From assembly GCA_027296045.1 (NCBI GenBank), contig JAPUJS010000650.1:1-8348 (forward strand): a stretch of DNA of 8,348 nt, read 5' to 3'. The DNA comes from a bacterium (GTDB taxonomy: Bacteria > Latescibacterota > UBA2968). A program made the position numbers and the translations under genes. Of the stretch, positions 1-7,355 are shown one piece after another (the first letter of the stretch is position 1; every line of letters begins with the position of its first letter). Below the pieces are notes generated by a model. That model was not told the origin of the DNA. It saw only the letters and a program-made list of their open reading frames with translations, and did not search any database.

Positions 1-1242
1 TGTTTCGAAAAGAAGCATGGATAACCCAAACCCACTTGTAAGGGTAATACAAATACTTACTCCTACAATCCCCAGGGATGTGCCGAGGGGATATATGATT
101 AAGGCCATAAGTAAGAGCTGTAAGCCTGCAAACCTGGCCAACTTATTCGGCAGACCCAGCGCCTGGAGAAAAGAGACAAGTGTGGTACTGAGGGCACGGG
201 TGAGACCAAAAATGCAAAGAACACACATGGCCGGTAGAGCAGGCAACCATTTTTCCCCATAAGCAATCTGTATAATCTGCGGGGCGCCCACGAGCAGAGC
301 ACCTGAAAGAGGAAAGGCGAGCAGGGCCATCATTTCAACCACGGCCTTAAATATAGACTTCGTCTGTGTGCTGTCCTGTCGGATCTTTGAAAACAGGGGA
401 AAGGTGATCCTGGCGGCAACCTGGGATATGATTGTACCCGGGAGGCTGGCAAGGGCAAAGGCCATCACATAAAACCCCAGGGCTTTTTTACCCAGGACAC
501 GGCCTACAAAGATATCGTCGGCCTGCATGGTCAGATAGATAATAATATTGAGAACAATGATGTGTCGGCCATAACTCATCAGTTCCCGGGCCACGGAACG
601 ATTGAATCCAAACCGGGGACGCTGAAGCGCAAATATATAAGACCCGATCATTTGCGTGAGGGCGCCAGCCAGACGGCCGATGACCAGCCCCCAAATACTT
701 CGTAACTGAAAACAAGCGACCAGGGTCACGACAAAGCTGACGCTGTAGATGAGCAACCTGGAGTACGCATGCCGCTTGAACTGCAGGTCTTTGCGTAAGC
801 CAACAATCCAGATGTTGCCGAAACTTTCAATGAGGAAGGCAAAGGCCAGAACGCGAATGAGTGCAACGACTTTGTCTTCGCGAAAGAAAAGACCCGCCCA
901 GGGAGCGCCGATCCAGAGGGCTGCAAACAACAAGAGGCCCCGAAAAATGGTGAGGATCCACGCTGCATTGGCGGCTTCCTGATCCAATTCTTTGCGGTGG
1001 ATCAGCGCGGCCTGCAGCCCCGATTGGGTGAAGGTGTTCATCAGCTCTAAGGCGACAGATGCCATTCCCATGAGCCCAAAATCTTCTGGAAACAGAAGTC
1101 TGGCAACAACGACATTTTGAAGAAAGGAAAGGGTCCGACCCACCCAATTTGAAAACACCACCCAGAGTCCACCCTGAAGGCTTTTCTCAACAATTTGTTC
1201 CGTTTTTAAGGGAGACTCTGAATTTGTGCTTGCCGAATACAT
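1..1242 (-). CDS. wzx: Wzx-type polysaccharide flippase (partial, runs off left edge)
   Basis: This is a polytopic inner-membrane protein of the MOP/polysaccharide transporter superfamily, expected to flip undecaprenyl-linked repeat units to the periplasm. I translated 414 codons by hand with no internal stop. The start is MYSASTNSES, and the frame is still open at base 1. The N-terminal region (GLWVVFSNWVGRTLSFLQ, then VARLLFPEDFGLMGMA and FTQSGLQAALIHRK) matches the WzxC-like pattern 'ARLLSPEDFGLxxMA...GLxAALIxRK'. Many hydrophobic helices follow, for example around residues 115-130 and 170-190. Usual family length is about 480 residues, so roughly 70 C-terminal residues are probably missing. 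ATG at 1242 is the first start after the upstream gene and I see no Shine-Dalgarno. It lies 47 bases after the wzy-like stop in the same direction, so co-transcription is likely. The family call is secure but the transported glycan is unknown. Confidence 0.9.
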   Translation of the reverse strand, partial: MYSASTNSESPLKTEQIVEKSLQGGLWVVFSNWVGRTLSFLQNVVVARLLFPEDFGLMGMASVALELMNTFTQSGLQAALIHRKELDQEAANAAWILTIFRGLLLFAALWIGAPWAGLFFREDKVVALIRVLAFAFLIESFGNIWIVGLRKDLQFKRHAYSRLLIYSVSFVVTLVACFQLRSIWGLVIGRLAGALTQMIGSYIFALQRPRFGFNRSVARELMSYGRHIIVLNIIIYLTMQADDIFVGRVLGKKALGFYVMAFALASLPGTIISQVAARITFPLFSKIRQDSTQTKSIFKAVVEMMALLAFPLSGALLVGAPQIIQIAYGEKWLPALPAMCVLCIFGLTRALSTTLVSFLQALGLPNKLARFAGLQLLLMALIIYPLGTSLGIVGVSICITLTSGFGLSMLLFET

Positions 1243-1289
1243 GATGGATACAGACCGTTGATCAACAGCTATGAGGGAAAAAACTGCTG

Positions 1290-2753
1290 CTAAACATCAC
1301 GAGAAAAACGGCTGTTGCCGTAGAGGGGACCAACCCGCCTTATGGAAGGACGCTGACTGGACGGTGTCTGGTCTGTTTCGGCTTCTTCCTCCCTTTCCAG
1401 GGCCGGCACACCAATCACGATTCCGGCCAGAATGCAGAAGGGTTCCATGATGCGCACGATAATAAAGGTGTTGGTCATGGTTGCATGAAATATCATGGCA
1501 ATGACGCCTACAAGAAAGCCAAGTGAAACACCACGGAACAGGGGGTCTTTGGTATTTTTGTATCCGTCCCAGGTTAGACGGATCAGTTTCCAGAGAAACA
1601 TAAGGAATGCCGCCAGGCCGATCAGGCCGGTTTCTACAGCAATCTTGAAGTACTGTGCATCGATAAACCGCCAGCCGGTGACGCCCCAGCCCAGAAATGG
1701 ATGGGCCGGTATGGCTTCGAGGGCATTGAGCCACGACCGGATGCGGGCAGACGAGGACGTATCGAAGGTCATACCGCCCAAGCTTTCCTGCTGGGCGCGA
1801 GCCCACTTGGATTCTTGCTTCTCGGTGGTATATGAGATGCGCTCCGTGACGGCATCGGGCATCAGCCAGGGGGCCACCAGAAAGCCGACCAGGACGATGC
1901 CGGTCATGATGATCTTTTTATCACTCAAGATCCAGAAGGCCAGGAACACGGGAACCGCAGCCAGCCAGGTGGCTCTGGACAGGGTAAACAGGATGGGAAT
2001 AAACATCAGTAACATCAGGAGATATAACAGGACTCGGTGGGAAAATTTGGTCACAGCCCCTCTGTAGAGCAGGAGTCCGCCGACAACAGAAGTGATCAGT
2101 AAGAGATAGCCCCCCAGCGTGTTGGGCTCGCCGGATTCGCCTTCAAAGGGGGCTGCAACACGGCCTCCAGCAGGAATCTGCGCAATGGCGACCAGGCATA
2201 CGATGGTGGCGGTGATGAGGATGGCGATCAAATAGCCTTTGGCCTGTTTTTTATTCTCCAGGTTGTTAATGATCATGAAATAAACAATGAAGTATTCGAA
2301 GTATTTCAGGACAAAGAAAAAACCGGTAAGCGGGTTGACCCTTTCGAAGAGGACGCCGACCCCTGTCGATATCACGCATATGATCATGTAAATCGAGATA
2401 TAGCGGTTTAGCGGCGTATAAGAAAAAAGCCCGACTTCTTGATACATAGCGGCTTTGGTCAACTGACTGAATCCAATGACCAAAAGCAGAAAATCGTCCA
2501 AACGCACGGTAAGACCGCTTCCCGAAGTCGTCCGGCTTCCAAACTCTGGAGAAAGCAGGGTGGCAAAGATGAGGATATAGGTTGCAAACTGGACGTTGGC
2601 AAAGCTTAAAATAAAGACCACCACCCCCAGCACAATTCCCAAACTGATGGTGAAACTCACCCGGGTCATCATGACACCGATCAGGGGAACGATCATGAGG
2701 AGGGCGACCATGACCCCTATGTTTATGGAGGAGGTTTGAATTCGAGAGTTCAT
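1290..2753 (-). CDS. wzy: O-antigen polymerase/ligase family membrane protein (probable Wzy polymerase)
   Basis: A 487-residue protein with about 10-12 hydrophobic segments, belonging to the Wzy_C / O-antigen ligase family (PF04932-type). Family signatures are LFTLSRATWLAA (255-266), matching the 'TxSRGxWLG' pattern. The large periplasmic loop at about 296-375 carries SSARIRSWLNAL (334-345), HPFLGWG (351-357) and DAQYFKIAVETGLIGL (365-380). The His often found at the start of that last motif in WaaL ligases ('HNxYL') is Asp here. Together with the neighbouring wza, wzc and wzx genes, this favours repeat-unit polymerisation in the periplasm over lipid A core ligation, but this is inference. 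The C-terminus (450-487) is a charged, probably cytoplasmic tail. The ATG at 2753 has only a weak GAG upstream. A separate promoter-like site lies about 100 bases upstream. Confidence 0.82.
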   Translation of the reverse strand: MNSRIQTSSINIGVMVALLMIVPLIGVMMTRVSFTISLGIVLGVVVFILSFANVQFATYILIFATLLSPEFGSRTTSGSGLTVRLDDFLLLVIGFSQLTKAAMYQEVGLFSYTPLNRYISIYMIICVISTGVGVLFERVNPLTGFFFVLKYFEYFIVYFMIINNLENKKQAKGYLIAILITATIVCLVAIAQIPAGGRVAAPFEGESGEPNTLGGYLLLITSVVGGLLLYRGAVTKFSHRVLLYLLMLLMFIPILFTLSRATWLAAVPVFLAFWILSDKKIIMTGIVLVGFLVAPWLMPDAVTERISYTTEKQESKWARAQQESLGGMTFDTSSSARIRSWLNALEAIPAHPFLGWGVTGWRFIDAQYFKIAVETGLIGLAAFLMFLWKLIRLTWDGYKNTKDPLFRGVSLGFLVGVIAMIFHATMTNTFIIVRIMEPFCILAGIVIGVPALEREEEAETDQTPSSQRPSIRRVGPLYGNSRFSRDV

Positions 2754-2850
2754 TCTGCGCTCAAAAGTGGTTTATTTCAACCAGGCACGGTCCCAGATTC
2801 AACCGTCAAAATGTCTTGAAATTTAATATAAAATAACCATTTGAACAAAT

Positions 2851-2880
2851 ATTTTATTGATTTTTGGGCGGAGATGTCAA
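2851..2880 (-). promoter_or_regulatory. Candidate sigma70 promoter before the wzy-like gene
   Basis: On the minus strand, a perfect -35 hexamer TTGACA (2880-2875) is followed after 18 bases by TAAAAT (2856-2851) in an AT-rich gap. It would start transcription about 90 bases upstream of the wzy-like ATG, giving wzy and wzx a supply independent of wza-wzc. This is read from the sequence only, and the AT-rich context raises the chance of a false match. Confidence 0.5.
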
Positions 2881-2965
2881 GAAGCTACAGGGGAATTGTG
2901 CAATAAATATGCCAAACCCTTGGATAGAGCCTGTAGCCTTGAATTGCGTAAATAAATTTGTCGAA

Positions 2966-3253
2966 TCAGGGGTGTTTTTGAGAAGCCAAGAGAGAATTTT
3001 CGGGAGGATCTTTCTTCACGATTTTGGTCAGCATCTGGGGGGGGGTAGAGAGTGTTAGCACGCCCGTGTAATTTGCCAGGCGCTTGTGTTTGAGCTCTTG
3101 GGCAGCTTGAAGGGCTTCTTGACGTGAGGAATAGCGTCCGACCAGGACCCGGTAAAATAGACCCTTTGTGGGGATATTGACTTGCTTGATCGTGACCGGG
3201 TAATTTTTCTGACGAAGGGTTTTGGCTTCGCGTTGGGCCAAAGATTGAATCAT
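2966..3253 (-). CDS. SPOR-domain segment, in frame with and detached from the Wzc-like kinase
   Basis: From ATG 3253 this encodes 95 residues ending at TGA. It contains most of a SPOR (sporulation-related repeat) domain, which in known cases binds denuded peptidoglycan glycans at division sites. The order is helix MIQSLAQREAKTLRQKNY, strand PVTIKQVNI, strand GLFYRVLVGRY, helix SRQEALQAAQELKHKRL, strand YTGVLTL. The first SPOR strand, RFYAVHTAS, is encoded just upstream at 3283-3257, beyond any in-frame ATG, GTG, TTG or CTG. The frame is continuous with the kinase gene except for its TAA at 3292-3290. As a free product it would lack the first strand, a signal peptide and a membrane anchor, so it would be stranded in the cytoplasm. 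I therefore read it as the C-terminal domain of a longer protein (coding region to 3289), either broken or expressed by readthrough. No Shine-Dalgarno precedes ATG 3253. Confidence 0.75.
   Translation of the reverse strand: MIQSLAQREAKTLRQKNYPVTIKQVNIPTKGLFYRVLVGRYSSRQEALQAAQELKHKRLANYTGVLTLSTPPQMLTKIVKKDPPENSLLASQKHP
3037..3045 (-). repeat. Nine-base C tract (coding strand) in the SPOR tail
   Basis: The plus strand shows nine consecutive G, read as C9 in the SPOR frame, encoding the end of Ser-Thr-Pro-Pro just after the last SPOR strand. Tracts of this length are prone to slippage in replication and in sequencing. A slip would change only about the last 23 residues, after the folded domain. 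Confidence 0.85.
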
Positions 3254-3289
3254 ATGCGACGCGGTGTGGACAGCATAGAAACGATCTGT

Positions 3290-3292
3290 TTA
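3290..3292 (-). other. In-frame TAA separating kinase and SPOR coding
   Basis: Reading the coding strand, the kinase frame runs ...Trp-Gln-Pro-Val-Thr-Phe-TAA-Thr-Asp-Arg-Phe-Tyr-Ala-Val-His and stays open for 107 codons to TGA at 2968-2966. The residues directly after the TAA form the first strand of the SPOR domain. TAA is one substitution from CAA (Gln) and AAA (Lys), either of which would suit the linker. TAA is also the stop of the wza-like gene and of the lipoprotein gene, so wholesale recoding is unlikely. Confidence 0.88.
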
Positions 3293-5932
3293 AAAAGTGA
3301 CCGGTTGCCATTTTACAGGGGGCTTTGTAGACACACCTGGACCCCGGCGCTTTGGAGGCGAGGGAAGTGTCTCCATGCCCAGTATGGGCTGGGGGGGCGG
3401 TCGATGGAGGTTTTGGCCTATCAAATTTTCTTTTTCTTGCGGGGCCGGTTTCTCTTCTTCGACAGGCGGCGAGTTTTCGGGGACCGTCTGGGTGGGTTGG
3501 GGTGCTTCCACAGGCTGTCGCGCCGAAAGGTCGAGAATTTCGAGCTGCCAGAGCAGCCCTGCGGCGAGGAATACGACCAGGAAGATCCAGAAGAAAATTT
3601 GGAGCAGCCGATCGGAGAGGTCGCTTCCTTCCTCGTATTCGTCCTCTTCGGATTGGGACCCGGGAAGTCGGAGCCGTTCCTGGATTTGCTCCAGGTAGGG
3701 TTGTGCCCTGGTTTTGAGGTTTTCCCAGGCCGCCAGTGTCTGACGCTTGGTCCGATTAAAGTAGCGGACGACAGGGTTGAGGTGTTCTTCCTGGTCTTGT
3801 TCAAGACCATAGCTGTAATAGGCGTAATAGCGCAAATCTTTGAAGTCTTCGCTTATGTCTCCGCGAAGGCCGTTGATGATCACGCCCAGGGTCTGAACGC
3901 CCACGTTGTCGAGCTGAAGTTTGGCCCGTCGGAGTGCGCCCCTCGAAACAGACCCGATTTTGTAAACCATCAGAATGCCGTCCATTTTGGTGCCCAGCAC
4001 CGTAGCGTCGGTGGCCTGTAGGACCGGGGGAGAGTCGAAAAGAACGACGTCGTAGACTTCCCTCACTTCGTCAATGAATTCCGACATGTGCTTGGAATCG
4101 GTGATTTCTGCCGGGTTGGGGGGGATTACCCCGCTGGTCAGGATGTTGAGGTTGTCCATCCCGGCCGTCATCATAATATCTTCTATCCCGAGATCTCCGA
4201 CCATGATGTCGGTGACGGTACGCACCACTTCGCGCCAGGTGTAATTTCCCAAAATGACATCGGTGACGCCGGGTTCCCGGTCCAGACCGAAAATCCGGTT
4301 GAGGGTCGGTCGGCGGAGGTCTCCGTCGACCAGGAGGACCCGGTTGCCGGCCTGGGCAAGGGCAATGGCGAGATTGGCAATGGTGGTACTTTTCCCCTCC
4401 TGGTGAGAGGCACTGGTCATGGAGATTACCTTGGCGCCTTTTTCTAGATTGGCAAATTGAATATTGGTTCGCAGCGCCCGATAGGATTCGGCCAGGGTGG
4501 ATTGGGGTTCAAAATGGGTCGCCAGCCGGAGGCGTTTTTCCAGGGATGCTTCGTCGGCGTCTGAATGAGCCCCATGGGCTTCCCGCAGGGTATCGATATC
4601 GTATTGGGGGATAATGCCAACGACAGGTACTTCCAGATATTCTTCGACGTCTTCAATCGTGCCAATAGAGGTGTCCAGCGTTTCGGCGATAAAAGCGGAC
4701 ACCAGTCCGATGATCAGACCAAGAAGTGCACCGACCCCCGCGACGGTGGAGGGGGTGGAGGGGTTGATAGGGCTTTTGGGCAGCAGGGGTTTTTGCAGGA
4801 TGGTGACTTCGTGTACTTCTTCGGCTTGTGCGATCAGAGAAAGTTGATACTGCTCTTCAATGGCTTCCATCAAGGTGCCCTGAATACTGACCATGCGATA
4901 CAATTTATTCATCTCGATGCCGCGTGCCGGGAGTTCGCGGAATTTGGCCTGCAGGCTGTCCACATTGTCCTGTTGGGCCTCGAATCGTTTGGTCAGAACC
5001 TCCCGCTGGTTGGCCAGGGCATCGACCATGTGTTTAATCAGGTTTTTTTTCTGGTGGTCCAGTTCAACAATCTCGGGGTGCACCTCTGTCAGGGAGATGA
5101 GGAGCCGGTTGCGATCCTGGTTTAGGAATTGAAGCTGGTCGCTCAATCGCAAAAAAGAGCCCCCGGCTTCTTCGGGCGGGAAACTGGACAGCGTGCCTTC
5201 AGATACGGTCCCCGAAGCTTTTTGTTCGTCAAGCAGCTTGGTAATATTGCCAATGAGCTTTTTGTAGCTTGCCACCTCCAGCTGGGCCCTATCCAGACGG
5301 CCCAGGATAGAACCGGTTTCGGCTTCCACCGAGATCAGTTCATATTTTGTCTGGAAGTTTTTCAAACGTTCCTGGGCCACTTCGAGGCTGTCGGCAACCT
5401 GTCTGCGTCGTGCTTCGATGGTTTCCCGCGAGCTTCGGGATTCGAAATTGCGGGATTCGAAATTATATTCCCGGTATTCCTGGGCCGTGACCAGGGCAAT
5501 ATCCTTGGCCATAAACGGGTCATGGTGGGTGATGGTGATGGAGATAATATCGGTGAGGCCGTCTACGGAGGTTTGAATCATCGGCTGCAGGTCCAAAATG
5601 GCCTGGGTTCGCTCTTCGTCGGTTGCCGTTGTTGTATCCACTCTTCCCAGTCGGTGTGCAACTCGCTCCACCACGCCATAGCCCGTGATCACAGCCTCCT
5701 GGGTTGCCAGATCGTCACTGCCTCCAGTGAGGGCGCTCACGTAGGCCTCTTGCGCCGACTGGCTGCGTTCGTACTGGATCTTGGCGGTTGTCCGATATCG
5801 GGGTGTGGGTTTGGAGATGAGGGCCGTGGCGAAGCTGGTGAGCCCCAGCATAATGGTGGCGAAAATCACAATCACCTTGCGCTTTCGCAAGATGCGCCAG
5901 TAATCCCTCAGGGTGACGTCATATTGTGGCAT
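3290..5932 (-). CDS. wzc: Wzc-like chain-length regulator and BY-type tyrosine kinase with C-terminal membrane extension
   Basis: An 880-residue inner-membrane co-polymerase controlling polysaccharide chain length and export. TM1 spans about 19-40. A periplasmic Wzz/GNVR region with long coiled-coil stretches (about 165-375) leads to the proline-rich segment SPINPSTPSTVAG and TM2 (about 397-416). The cytoplasmic kinase shows ESYRALR (482-488, the ExxRxxR oligomerisation motif), Walker A HQEGKST (510-516, in place of the commoner PGEGKST), Walker A' LLVDGDLR (533-540), Walker B VVLFDSPP (629-636), and a tyrosine cluster RYYAYYSYG (701-709). Most family members end there, at about 700-750 residues. 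This one continues with an acidic linker (EEDEYEEGS), TM3 (about 776-798) and a Pro/Glu-rich stretch (about 805-875), then stops at TAA. A SPOR domain follows in frame, and readthrough would give 988 residues. ATG 5932 fits the usual N-terminus (DYWRILRKRK) but has no Shine-Dalgarno. It lies 91 bases after the wza-like gene and is probably co-transcribed with it. Confidence 0.93.
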   Translation of the reverse strand: MPQYDVTLRDYWRILRKRKVIVIFATIMLGLTSFATALISKPTPRYRTTAKIQYERSQSAQEAYVSALTGGSDDLATQEAVITGYGVVERVAHRLGRVDTTTATDEERTQAILDLQPMIQTSVDGLTDIISITITHHDPFMAKDIALVTAQEYREYNFESRNFESRSSRETIEARRRQVADSLEVAQERLKNFQTKYELISVEAETGSILGRLDRAQLEVASYKKLIGNITKLLDEQKASGTVSEGTLSSFPPEEAGGSFLRLSDQLQFLNQDRNRLLISLTEVHPEIVELDHQKKNLIKHMVDALANQREVLTKRFEAQQDNVDSLQAKFRELPARGIEMNKLYRMVSIQGTLMEAIEEQYQLSLIAQAEEVHEVTILQKPLLPKSPINPSTPSTVAGVGALLGLIIGLVSAFIAETLDTSIGTIEDVEEYLEVPVVGIIPQYDIDTLREAHGAHSDADEASLEKRLRLATHFEPQSTLAESYRALRTNIQFANLEKGAKVISMTSASHQEGKSTTIANLAIALAQAGNRVLLVDGDLRRPTLNRIFGLDREPGVTDVILGNYTWREVVRTVTDIMVGDLGIEDIMMTAGMDNLNILTSGVIPPNPAEITDSKHMSEFIDEVREVYDVVLFDSPPVLQATDATVLGTKMDGILMVYKIGSVSRGALRRAKLQLDNVGVQTLGVIINGLRGDISEDFKDLRYYAYYSYGLEQDQEEHLNPVVRYFNRTKRQTLAAWENLKTRAQPYLEQIQERLRLPGSQSEEDEYEEGSDLSDRLLQIFFWIFLVVFLAAGLLWQLEILDLSARQPVEAPQPTQTVPENSPPVEEEKPAPQEKENLIGQNLHRPPPQPILGMETLPSPPKRRGPGVSTKPPVKWQPVTF
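5436..5464 (-). repeat. 15-base in-frame tandem duplication in wzc
   Basis: The plus strand carries CGGGATTCGAAATT at 5436-5449 and again at 5451-5464, a period of 15 bases. It encodes NFESRNFESR (residues 157-166) at the start of the periplasmic coiled coil. Fourteen of the 15 bases are identical, which suggests a recent five-codon duplication. Confidence 0.85.
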
Positions 5933-5951
5933 GGTTTTAGAAACAACGATG

Positions 5952-5980
5952 CCATAAAAAACAAAGGTCGTCTTTTATGG
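5952..5980 (-). repeat. Inverted repeat between wza and wzc
   Basis: CCATAAAA (5952-5959) is the exact reverse complement of TTTTATGG (5973-5980), separated by 13 bases. It lies 20-48 bases before the wzc ATG and would form an AU-rich hairpin in the leader. It is too weak, and has no U-tail in the right place, to be a convincing terminator. A role in stabilising or tuning the wza/wzc messages is possible but not shown. Confidence 0.4.
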
Positions 5981-6023
5981 ACAATTGTGTAGGGTTAAAT
6001 AATTTTTTTTACGATAAACGGAA

Positions 6024-7250
6024 TTATGGGTCCGAAGAAACCGCCGGTTTTTGTCGCCTGCGCAGATTTTGCTGAACTTGATTGATAACCTGCTGCTCCT
6101 GGGCAAGGGTCGAAACGGTCCCTACACCAACTCCTGCTCCTGTGGGGGTGGTAAGCCCAACGGTTTGTGCCCCGCCTGGACTGTTGATGTCCCAGCCGGA
6201 GACGGTCAGGAGGGGCGTGGTTGTGATCAGACCACCAAAGTTAATCAGAGGTTGAAGTTCACTGATCAGGTTCGCCAAATCGACCATGTGGCCGGATGGC
6301 ACCACGACAATATCGCCGTCTTCCAGGCCCACGTTCTGGGTAAGGTCCCCTCTGAGAATGAGTTCGGCATCGACGGTGATGATTTCAGGGTTGTTGGGGT
6401 CAGACATGCGAATGATACGGATGCGGTTGGCCGCAGCATCTGTCGTAAATCCTCGGGCTGTGGCAATGACTTCGAGCATGTTGCTTTTGGAAGATAGATT
6501 GACGATACCTGGACTTTGCACTTCGCCCAGAATGGTCACCCGGCGGTCGGCCAGGGCGACCCCGGTCACACGGAGCACGTCTCCGTGTTCTAAGACGACA
6601 TTTGAACTGTTATCCCCCCGAGAGATTGCCTTCTGCAGGTTTAAAATATAGGTACGGTTGCTGCGAATCAAGGTTACTGCATCCAGCCTTGCATCGGCAG
6701 TGGGGCCCCCAGCCAGCATGATTTGCTCCATTGCGGTGATCCGACCTTTCAGGGGATAGATCCCGGGACCGAGGTTCCGGCCTGAAAATGTGCCCACCTG
6801 AAGGTTGATGGATCCAAAAATGGAGACACTTTTGCTGCCATACTCTTTTATGAAGACCTGAAGCTTCGGGCTTTTGACATACACAGCGAGGGCAGAGGAT
6901 AAAGAGTCGGCTGCTTCGGAAAGGGCAAGGCCGACAATGGGAAGGGCATGAACGACATCAAAGGAGACTGTGCCATCGGGCAGGACGCGGGCGCTTTCGG
7001 TTATCCGGATTCCGGCAGCCGCAGAGATAATTTCCAGAACATCTCCCGGACCCACCACATATTCCGGAAATCCATTGATGACTTTAAAGGGCAGGTTGGC
7101 CAGATTGGATGGAATGGGATTTCCCTTATCGTCAAGCGTCGGGGGCAATTCTGCTGGTGGTGCCACAGCACGCTGGGCCTGGAGGGATTGGAGAAAAACG
7201 GCCAGGCAGAACAGGGAGATGCAAGCGAATTGGATGATGCTTCGAGTCAT
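6024..7250 (-). CDS. wza: Wza-like polysaccharide export protein (Poly_export + two SLBB domains)
   Basis: This protein is 408 residues from ATG 7250; positions here count from the TTG two codons earlier. A signal peptide (about 1-28, IIQFACISLFCLAVFLQSLQA) ends in LQA with no lipobox Cys at the cleavage site, so it is probably cut by signal peptidase I, unlike the lipoprotein Wza of E. coli. Poly_export domain: YVVGPGDVLEI (66-76) to LQVFIKEYG (132-140). SLBB domain 1: VSIFGSI (144-150) to EHGDVLRV (223-230). SLBB domain 2: VTILGEVQSPGIV (240-252) to LEDGDIVVVPSG (311-322). A hydrophobic stretch (about 326-349) and a Gly/Thr-rich tail follow. It is expected to form the export channel or periplasmic conduit together with the Wzc-like kinase. 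AAAGGGG eight bases before ATG 7250 decides the start: the in-frame TTG at 7256 sits only two bases after that site. Confidence 0.92.
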   Translation of the reverse strand: MTRSIIQFACISLFCLAVFLQSLQAQRAVAPPAELPPTLDDKGNPIPSNLANLPFKVINGFPEYVVGPGDVLEIISAAAGIRITESARVLPDGTVSFDVVHALPIVGLALSEAADSLSSALAVYVKSPKLQVFIKEYGSKSVSIFGSINLQVGTFSGRNLGPGIYPLKGRITAMEQIMLAGGPTADARLDAVTLIRSNRTYILNLQKAISRGDNSSNVVLEHGDVLRVTGVALADRRVTILGEVQSPGIVNLSSKSNMLEVIATARGFTTDAAANRIRIIRMSDPNNPEIITVDAELILRGDLTQNVGLEDGDIVVVPSGHMVDLANLISELQPLINFGGLITTTPLLTVSGWDINSPGGAQTVGLTTPTGAGVGVGTVSTLAQEQQVINQVQQNLRRRQKPAVSSDP

Positions 7251-7258
7251 ATTCAATG

Positions 7259-7266
7259 CCCCTTTC
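7259..7266 (-). promoter_or_regulatory. Ribosome binding site of the wza-like gene
   Basis: GAAAGGGG on the minus strand lies eight bases before ATG 7250. It is the clearest Shine-Dalgarno in the window and favours that ATG over the TTG at 7256. Confidence 0.75.
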
Positions 7267-7292
7267 TTGAATAGAATAGTCCTTTATTGTTT

Positions 7293-7321
7293 ATAATATG
7301 TAAATTTTGGGGCAAAGTCAA
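7293..7321 (-). promoter_or_regulatory. Sigma70-type promoter of the wza-wzc operon
   Basis: On the minus strand, TTGACT (7321-7316) is followed by an exact 17-base spacer and TATTAT (7298-7293). The start site would fall near 7286, leaving a leader of about 35 bases before ATG 7250. Position, spacing and hexamers all fit a housekeeping promoter. It lies in the AT-rich gap between the lipoprotein gene and wza. Confidence 0.65.
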
Positions 7322-7337
7322 TGGATTTTTAAACAAT

Positions 7338-7355
7338 AATAGACAAAAATAGACA
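7338..7355. repeat. Direct repeat with 10-base period upstream of the wza promoter
   Basis: AATAGACA occurs at 7338-7345 and 7348-7355, one helical turn apart. The copies end 17 bases upstream of the -35 hexamer. A degenerate third copy, AATAGAGG, sits at 7371-7378. Two half-sites on the same DNA face at this distance suit an activator site, but the region is AT-rich and the regulator is unknown. Confidence 0.45.

Noticed and set aside
1297..1806. Alternative minus-strand frame overlapping the polymerase gene (169 codons)
   Set aside because: It is a shifted frame inside the well-supported membrane protein, rich in Arg, Pro and His, with no domain.
3182..4021. Long plus-strand open frame opposite the kinase gene (279 codons)
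   Set aside because: It is antisense to clear kinase-domain coding, shows no recognisable domain and has odd composition rich in Phe and Gly. It is a shadow frame.
5952..5980. Inverted repeat read as a rho-independent terminator between wza and wzc
   Set aside because: The stem is AU-only except for two GC pairs, the loop is 13 bases and no U-tract follows the stem on the minus strand. Listed only as a repeat.
5129..5992. Long plus-strand open frame opposite the Wzz region (287 codons)
   Set aside because: It overlaps securely identified minus-strand coding and shows no family motif. The open frame is explained by codon bias of the real gene.
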